A stretch of DNA of 50,238 nt. Origin: Okeania sp. SIO2B3. GTDB taxonomy: Bacteria > Cyanobacteriota > Cyanobacteriia > Cyanobacteriales > Microcoleaceae. A program made the translations under genes and the position numbers. The notes under the pieces were generated by a model that searched no databases, had not been told where the DNA came from, and saw only the letters and a program-made list of their open reading frames with translations. The DNA lies in contig NZ_JAAHGH010000047.1 of the NCBI RefSeq assembly GCF_010672525.1, positions 1-50,238 of the forward strand, given 5' to 3'. Below are positions 45,055 through 50,238 of this stretch, one piece after another (the stretch's first letter is position 1; each line of letters begins with the position of its first letter).

Positions 45055-46758
45055 TTACTCATTCACTGCCGATGGTTGATCGTCAATAGGAATTCTAGGA
45101 AAGCTGGGTAAATCTATTGCTGCTAGTGACAGGTGCTGTTTTTGTGGTACTTCTGATACCACATCTTCTTCAATAACTTCAGGTTCAAATACAAGTGGTT
45201 CCCAAGTTGGTAGATGCAGTTTACTCACTGCTGGGGTTGTCTGTTCTCGATCTTGCTGCACATCCTCTGATACTTCAAAAAAGTCTTCTGCATCTATTTC
45301 TTTTTCTGGATCTTCTTTATACTCACTAACATTCCACTTTCCTGTAGCTATATTCCATGATATACGTTCACTTTTAACTGTTGCTATTGATTCATATTCA
45401 GAAGTATCACCTTCTAGATATTCTTTTACTATTATGTTATTTTCTTCTAATTTTTCTACTTCCTGAGATTGATTTTGATATTCATCTAAATAGTTTTCCT
45501 CCATAACTACATATTCTTCTGACTCTATCTCTTCTAACGCCATTGTTGATGATGTTTCATCTATCAATTCATAACTTGGTTCTTCATCTATTCTACTAAA
45601 TGAGGGTAAACTAGGATTTAATTGACTTGCACTGACCTCTTGAGGTAACTCATTTTGAGGAGTATTTTGGTCTGATAATTCTACTTGTTCAGGTTCTGCT
45701 GAAGCTTGTGGTAGATCTATTTTCTTGCCAAGGTTAATTTTGGCAATGTTTTTTTCTTTCTTGCTAAAAATAGCTTCTTTTTGTTGCTGATTTTTTGGCT
45801 GTGGAGACCAAGGTTTAACTGGTTCTGAGTTTAGTAAGGGGAGCTTTGTGGTGTTAAGGTTGACAAAAGGATTTTCTTGTTTTTGAGGTTCAGATACAGA
45901 GCTACCCTCAGATACTATTACTGGAGATGCTTCCGTTTTAGATATTTCTGTTGGTCGATCTACTGTATCCATTTTTCCTGGCATTTCTAAGCATCTTTCT
46001 AATGCTGCTTTAAACTGTAGAGTTTGCTGCTGCTGACGGTATAGTCTTGCCCGCAATTCTTTGCAACTATTTTCTAATTCTTGGAGATGATAAACTTGTT
46101 GGCTATAAGATTGTTTTGTTAAGGCACATTCCCGTTCCATTTGTGCCTGTTGTTGCTGACTCACATCCCATTTATCTGTTAGAGACTCTACTAAAACTTC
46201 CTGACGTTGAATAATTTGATTGCATAGTTCTAATTTGTAGAATAGGCGAGTTACCTGTTGTTGAGTTGCTGCTAATTCTTTAGTCCTTTCCTCTAGCAAC
46301 TTTTCTTGATTTTCTAGATTTTCTTGACATTCTTCTAAGGTTATTTCTAGGTCTGTAACTCGATTTACCAGTTCTCGGTTACAATCATGTAGAGCTTCCA
46401 TGATGTTTGTAGATTCTAGCTCTTCGATAGAATATTCTGTTGGGCCTACTTGAATTTCTGAAATTTCCTGGGACTTTATTGGAAGTTGATTTTGATTGGT
46501 TGGTACTAAATTTTTGGCTTCTGCTGAAGCTGTTTCTGCTACTGGAATTGAATCGACACTAATTAAATCAGGAAAATTAACTGTTTCCCACTCGTCATCC
46601 TCATCCTCTGGGACAGATGTGTGTATTTCTGGTTCGATAGCTGGTTTGATTTGGTCTACATTATCATTATTATGGCCCAGTTTTTGATTACTTACTGGAT
46701 TATTTGTTTCTGGTAAGTCTTGGTTTCCAGGAAGTTCCGCTTCTGGCATTGCTTTCAC
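45055..46758 (-). CDS. Large acidic coiled-coil protein of unknown function
   Basis: 567 residues without signal peptide or membrane span. The N-part (~1-105) is acidic and low-complexity with DEDDEWETVNFPDLI. Residues ~112-265 form a long coiled coil (LVNRVTDLEITLEECQENLE, ELAATQQQVTRLFYKLELCN). The rest is Glu/Ser/Gln-rich and probably unfolded, with YVVMEENYLDEYQNQSQEVE and a C-terminal cluster of short hydrophobic patches (LHLPTWEPLVFEPEV, LSLAAIDLPSFPRIP). It looks like a scaffold protein conserved in cyanobacteria, but I do not recognise a named family. Confidence 0.75.
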   Translation of the reverse strand: MKAMPEAELPGNQDLPETNNPVSNQKLGHNNDNVDQIKPAIEPEIHTSVPEDEDDEWETVNFPDLISVDSIPVAETASAEAKNLVPTNQNQLPIKSQEISEIQVGPTEYSIEELESTNIMEALHDCNRELVNRVTDLEITLEECQENLENQEKLLEERTKELAATQQQVTRLFYKLELCNQIIQRQEVLVESLTDKWDVSQQQQAQMERECALTKQSYSQQVYHLQELENSCKELRARLYRQQQQTLQFKAALERCLEMPGKMDTVDRPTEISKTEASPVIVSEGSSVSEPQKQENPFVNLNTTKLPLLNSEPVKPWSPQPKNQQQKEAIFSKKEKNIAKINLGKKIDLPQASAEPEQVELSDQNTPQNELPQEVSASQLNPSLPSFSRIDEEPSYELIDETSSTMALEEIESEEYVVMEENYLDEYQNQSQEVEKLEENNIIVKEYLEGDTSEYESIATVKSERISWNIATGKWNVSEYKEDPEKEIDAEDFFEVSEDVQQDREQTTPAVSKLHLPTWEPLVFEPEVIEEDVVSEVPQKQHLSLAAIDLPSFPRIPIDDQPSAVNE

Positions 46759-47297
46759 CTAGGATTTAGAGATTGCCTTATGATTATTATATTTTATTAT
46801 ATTAATGTTATAATTTCTCACCGTCAACCATTTTATTATGTTTATATATATTAATAATGCGGCGAGTAATACAGTTAGGAAAAAAATATATTTTACGAAC
46901 TATCCATAACAAAATTCATTGAATATTTTAGAGAATGTTTGCAAAATAAATATTAAATCGCGTAGTGGCCTGAAACGCCGAAGATGTAGCAATAGTAGGG
47001 TCAGGTTCCACGTTTAATTAATCTTGCTCAACATTAAATTTAGATCAACCCTCACCACCTCCTACCCTTATGACCTAATGCACTATTTTAGCTGTGTTAG
47101 TCTACTAGATTTCTTGATCTCCCCATCACCCCATCTCCCCATCTCCCCATCACCCCATCTCCCCATCTCCCCATCACCCCATCTCCTCATCCTTCTTCAA
47201 GGCCATATATTTTATTGATCGCTAATTGTGAAATATAATGGAAATCTAGAGAAATAATTAATAATTGATTTAGCCTAATTTCTAGAGGACTTTTTCG
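46759..47297. other. Divergent gap with C-rich tandem repeat
   Basis: AT-rich next to both genes. At 47121-47184 an 8-bp unit (ccccatct/ccccatca) repeats eight times in a 24-bp higher-order pattern. No other feature. Confidence 0.6.
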
Positions 47298-48389
47298 ATG
47301 GCTTTGAATTTTAGATTTGCTGTTGCTAGTGATTTACATATTGCAGTTCCTAATACTATTGCTGAACAAGCACATCGTTTTCATTTGGTAGAAGTGAGTA
47401 TCCCTGCTTTTGAAGTAGTATTAGAAAATTTAAGTAAGCTAGATATTGATTTTTTACTATTACCTGGAGATTTAACTCAAGATGGTGAGCTTGAAAATCA
47501 TACCTGGTTAAGTAAAAAATTAGCTACACTTCCTTATCCAGTTTATGTCGTACCCGGTAATCACGATGTACCGACAAAATTCACCAATGATTATTCTATT
47601 GGTTTGGCAGATTTTCCTAGTTATTATCACCATTGTGGATTTGATTATCAGGAACGATTATATTACACTAAACAAATTTTGCCTGGAGTGCGAATAATTG
47701 GGCTTAATTCTAATCAGTTTGATAGTTCGGGTAAACAAGAATATACGGGTGGTTTAGAAGCAGAACAATTAGATTGGTTGAAACAGGTTTTAACTACTAC
47801 GAAAGAGGAATTAGTGATGGTGATGATACATCATAATGTGATTGAACATTTACCAGATCAATCTAATAATTCCCTTGGTCGTCGTTATATTTTAGAAAAT
47901 AGGTTGGCATTGTTAGATATTCTTCAATCTGCTGGAGTTAAGCTGATATTTACTGGTCATCTTCATGTTCAGGATATTGCTGAATATCAAGGAATTTATG
48001 AAATTACCACTGGTTCTTTAGTTACTTATCCTCATCCTTATCGAATCATTGATTTTACTACCGACTCTAGTGGTCAGCAGTCTTTAAAAATTGAATCTCA
48101 TCGAGTTAATTCTTTGCCTAACTTCCCCAATCTTAGCGATATTTCTAGGAACTGGCTTGGCGATCGCTCCTTTCGTTTTATGTTTAAACTTTTGACTAAT
48201 CCTCCTGTAAGTTTATCACCAGAAAAAGCAGAAAAACTTGCTCCTAGTCTGCGTTATTTTTGGGCAGATATTGCAGGTGGTGATGCTGTGTTTAACTTCC
48301 CTGAATTTCCGCCTCACGCTAGACAATATTTTGAAAGTTTTAGTGCCGCTAATAGTATTGATAATAACGCTACCTTACTGTTGCAATAA
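47298..48389 (+). CDS. Metallophosphoesterase
   Basis: 363 residues. All calcineurin-like motifs are visible: ASDLHI (D12, H14), LLPGDLTQDGE (D58), VPGNHDV (N88, H89), VMIHHN and FTGHLHV. These bind two metal ions. The pattern is close to CpdA/Icc-type class III cyclic-nucleotide phosphodiesterases, which cleave cAMP, but the ~90-residue C-terminal extension with FPEFPPHARQYFESFSA is not part of CpdA. Cytoplasmic. GAGGAC lies 9 bases before the ATG. Confidence 0.88.
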   Translation: MALNFRFAVASDLHIAVPNTIAEQAHRFHLVEVSIPAFEVVLENLSKLDIDFLLLPGDLTQDGELENHTWLSKKLATLPYPVYVVPGNHDVPTKFTNDYSIGLADFPSYYHHCGFDYQERLYYTKQILPGVRIIGLNSNQFDSSGKQEYTGGLEAEQLDWLKQVLTTTKEELVMVMIHHNVIEHLPDQSNNSLGRRYILENRLALLDILQSAGVKLIFTGHLHVQDIAEYQGIYEITTGSLVTYPHPYRIIDFTTDSSGQQSLKIESHRVNSLPNFPNLSDISRNWLGDRSFRFMFKLLTNPPVSLSPEKAEKLAPSLRYFWADIAGGDAVFNFPEFPPHARQYFESFSAANSIDNNATLLLQ

Positions 48390-48768
48390 TCCACTCTCCT
48401 TAAAAAAATCATAATTTTATCTTTTCTAGAAAAGAGGAAATAGGGAATAGGGAAGAAAATTTATGAAAAAAGACACAAAAAATTATCCATAAGTGTAATT
48501 TCTACTCCTATTTTTAAGGGAATAGGGAATAGGAAAGAAAATTTATGAAAAAAGACACAAAAAATCGTCCATAAGTGTAATTTCCACTCCTATTTTTATT
48601 AGAATTTATATCATGTCCACACTTTATCGTTTGTGTAAATCCCAGAGTGAATATCTACCGGAAATTTAGTTTTTTTTCTTGTTTTAATAATCTTCCTCCT
48701 CTTCCCTCTTCCTTCTTCCCTCTTCCCTCTTCCTTCTTCTTCCTTCTTCCTTCTTCCTTCTTCCTTCT
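48390..48768. other. Repeat-filled gap
   Basis: An 82-bp tandem duplication (48436-48599), a half MITE starting atatcatgtccacactttat (48609) with a left part like 11225-11352, and an 80-bp pyrimidine tract of cttcttcc units (48691-48770). Confidence 0.6.
48436..48599. repeat. 82-bp tandem duplication
   Basis: Two copies (48436-48517, 48518-48599) share gaaaatttatgaaaaaagac and cataagtgtaattt; differences are few. Confidence 0.85.
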
Positions 48769-50010
48769 TCAAGAAGGTTGACGGCAAATACCAAATACAG
48801 AGGTATAACCATGTAAAAATGTACTACCACCCACCGGACCAATTTCACCATTACAGAAAAAGCCACTGATAGGGATATTCAAATAACTACTAAATAATCT
48901 AGAATCAAAATTAGGCTTACCATATAGTCCCTCTCCTCGTCCCAAACAAGAAAACATTAAAGCAGTAGCATTATTTGTAGATTTAGCCTCGAAAGAAACT
49001 TCCCTTTGATAGCGCTCTAGTAAAATTTCTAAATCTTCTGCTGAGGTATTAGCATCTCGTAAATGAAATTGAATTCGTTGGCCCACCCTTACCTTATCGC
49101 CAATGGCGATCGCTCCTGCTTTAGGATCAACTCCAATTAAATTACGGATCAGAAAATCTCCCTGTTTTAAGTTTTGCTGAAATTCGTCTCTTACTATACC
49201 GACAAAGAGAGAATTTTCTGCTAGTTTCCTGTCTTGTTCGTTGAGATTTTGTACTAAGCCTTGTAATGCTTCTAGTGGAGATTGTTTAATACCACCCACT
49301 ATTTGGTCAGAACTAACGACTTCTTCAAGTTCTAAAACTATATTACGTTCTCCTTCTGTAACACGATATGGTTTACCAATAGGCCGACAACCTTGTGCTA
49401 CTATTGTTTCTAAAATAATATTGCCAGATAGAGAGACTCCTACAGCTCCTTCTTCACAAAGGCGGTCTTGACAAAAAAGTCCTGCATTGTTGCCTGTCGG
49501 GCCACTACTAGCTAATCCTCCTACTTTAGCTGAATTAGGATAAGCATAATCTAGACCTTGAAGCAAGTCATTGATTTTGGCAGAAAATGGGTCAGCGAGT
49601 ATGATAAATTGAGGATTGTCTGCGGTAGGTACTCCGATTAGATTACACCAGTCATCGGGAGAACTGTCTAAGTCTGGTAGTTGTTCTCCACTGATGTGAA
49701 AAGCTGTTACTGTGACTTCTGGCAAATGTGCCAAACTGAGGCTAATGGCTGGTTGATGTTCTAGTTCTTGTGGTTTTCCATCATCATTCATACCAACTAT
49801 ACCACCACCTCCACAACCGACGAGTACTGTTTCTGGTAAATATTCTTTTAGTAGAGGCATGAGTCGTGAATATTCACTGGTAAAAGCTGAGGAGATAAAT
49901 ATCAGTCCTAAATCTGCTGTAGTTCCTAATGATTCTAAACTTTTTTCTACTACTTCTTTAACTGCTGCTTCTAATGAGGGACGGGTTGATAGAGAGTTTG
50001 ACCACTGCAT
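48769..50010 (-). CDS. FIST N/C-domain sensory protein
   Basis: 413 residues. FIST_N (~30-225) has LGLIFISSAFTSEYSRLMPL, VLVGCGGGGIVG and SAKVGGLASSGPTGNNAGLF. FIST_C (~240-390) has CRPIGKPYRVTEGERNIVLE and ends GFFCNGEIGPVGGSTFLHGY then TSVFGICR. FIST domains are thought to bind small ligands, perhaps amino acids, in signal transduction; this one carries no output domain, so it may work with separate partners. Cytoplasmic. The 3' end meets a long pyrimidine tract. Confidence 0.9.
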   Translation of the reverse strand: MQWSNSLSTRPSLEAAVKEVVEKSLESLGTTADLGLIFISSAFTSEYSRLMPLLKEYLPETVLVGCGGGGIVGMNDDGKPQELEHQPAISLSLAHLPEVTVTAFHISGEQLPDLDSSPDDWCNLIGVPTADNPQFIILADPFSAKINDLLQGLDYAYPNSAKVGGLASSGPTGNNAGLFCQDRLCEEGAVGVSLSGNIILETIVAQGCRPIGKPYRVTEGERNIVLELEEVVSSDQIVGGIKQSPLEALQGLVQNLNEQDRKLAENSLFVGIVRDEFQQNLKQGDFLIRNLIGVDPKAGAIAIGDKVRVGQRIQFHLRDANTSAEDLEILLERYQREVSFEAKSTNNATALMFSCLGRGEGLYGKPNFDSRLFSSYLNIPISGFFCNGEIGPVGGSTFLHGYTSVFGICRQPS

Positions 50011-50115
50011 CTATATGGAGGCTCCTTGTGAATATATTTCCAATGTTAATATTTCACCTTCTTGAAAACTAGACACGCGCTAGACATTTGCCATCGGTGA
50101 CTGCAAATAATTTCA

Positions 50116-50238
50116 TTACTCACCCGTTTCAATGTGTACTTGCTGTGAAAGTTGATGTTCCGCCCACAAACTATGGGGAGCGGATACCCTCAAGGGCTTT
50201 CCGACCTTGAAAAAGTTGAGTCCTGCGGATACGATGTA
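50116..50238 (-). CDS. Possible C-terminus of a gene beyond the window
   Basis: The minus frame is open from the right edge for 40 codons, reading YIVSAGLNFFKVGKPLRVSA, PHSLWAEHQLSQQVHIETGE, stop TAA at 50116-50118. Composition is more GC-rich than the surroundings. It could equally be a structured RNA or element end, since the segment contains hairpin-prone cgcccacaaactatggggag. Too short to assign. Confidence 0.3.
   Translation of the reverse strand, partial: YIVSAGLNFFKVGKPLRVSAPHSLWAEHQLSQQVHIETGE

Noticed and set aside
47024-47218. Plus-strand frame of 64 codons rich in SPSPHLPI
   Set aside because: It is only the ccccatct tandem repeat read in frame.
48684-48866. Minus-strand frame rich in EEGRRKKEE
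   Set aside because: It translates the cttcttcc pyrimidine tract and overlaps the end of the FIST gene in another frame.

Overview
The window looks like chromosome of a filamentous cyanobacterium. It carries many HIP1 palindromes (GCGATCGC), is AT-rich, and holds typical cyanobacterial families: a Tll0287-like heme sensor joined to GGDEF, a CHAT-domain exoprotein, trypsin–WD40, DUF1501/DUF1800, DUF1838 and FIST. Low coding density and heavy loads of nested short repeats fit the Trichodesmium/Okeania/Moorena kind of genome. That placement is an inference; no rRNA or marker gene is present. I saw no tRNA, rRNA or CRISPR array.

Layout. 1–1956: a decaying minus-strand cluster of unknown small genes, one broken by an amber codon and a ~136-bp MITE, facing a damaged plus-strand gene. 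1957–4186: non-coding, with two transposable elements nested inside a duplicated 3' end of the next gene. 4175–6400: YdeP/FdhF-like molybdopterin oxidoreductase. 6590–7822: tnpB. 8634–9962: heme sensor diguanylate cyclase. 9963–11600: repeat graveyard with two gene remnants. 11601–16538: an OmpR-type regulator, two divergent DUF1838 paralogs, and a divergent AhpD-like/TetR pair with visible operators. 17146–19028: a small secreted protein, its truncated paralog, and a second tnpB whose right end lies exactly at the truncation. 19213–28263: a 3016-residue two-partner-secretion exoprotein ending in a CHAT protease. 28689–31953: an AbrB-duplication membrane protein and an MFS transporter. 32258–33289: an alpha/beta hydrolase with an in-frame UGA and an exchanged C-terminus. 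33796–36976: Tat-exported DUF1501 and secreted DUF1800. 37890–39623: trypsin–WD40 protease. 40194–43403: response regulator–GAF–PAS–GGDEF–EAL. 43771–44619: six-repeat beta-propeller lectin-like protein. 45055–50010: coiled-coil protein, metallophosphoesterase and FIST protein.

Functionally, signalling (two c-di-GMP proteins, OmpR regulator, FIST, TetR) and the cell surface or periplasm (TPS–CHAT, trypsin–WD40, DUF1501/1800, small secreted protein) dominate. There is little operon structure: genes are mostly single and separated by repeat-filled gaps.

The strongest new-looking signals are: (i) the 9-kb TPS–CHAT gene with in-frame repeat-derived inserts; (ii) the predicted TnpB guide at 17758–17777 that matches the intact neighbouring paralog exactly over 20 bases; (iii) a family of short elements with AAAT/AATT target duplications and other MITEs nested inside them; (iv) a transposase deletion derivative with 100-bp terminal inverted repeats and a 6-bp target duplication.
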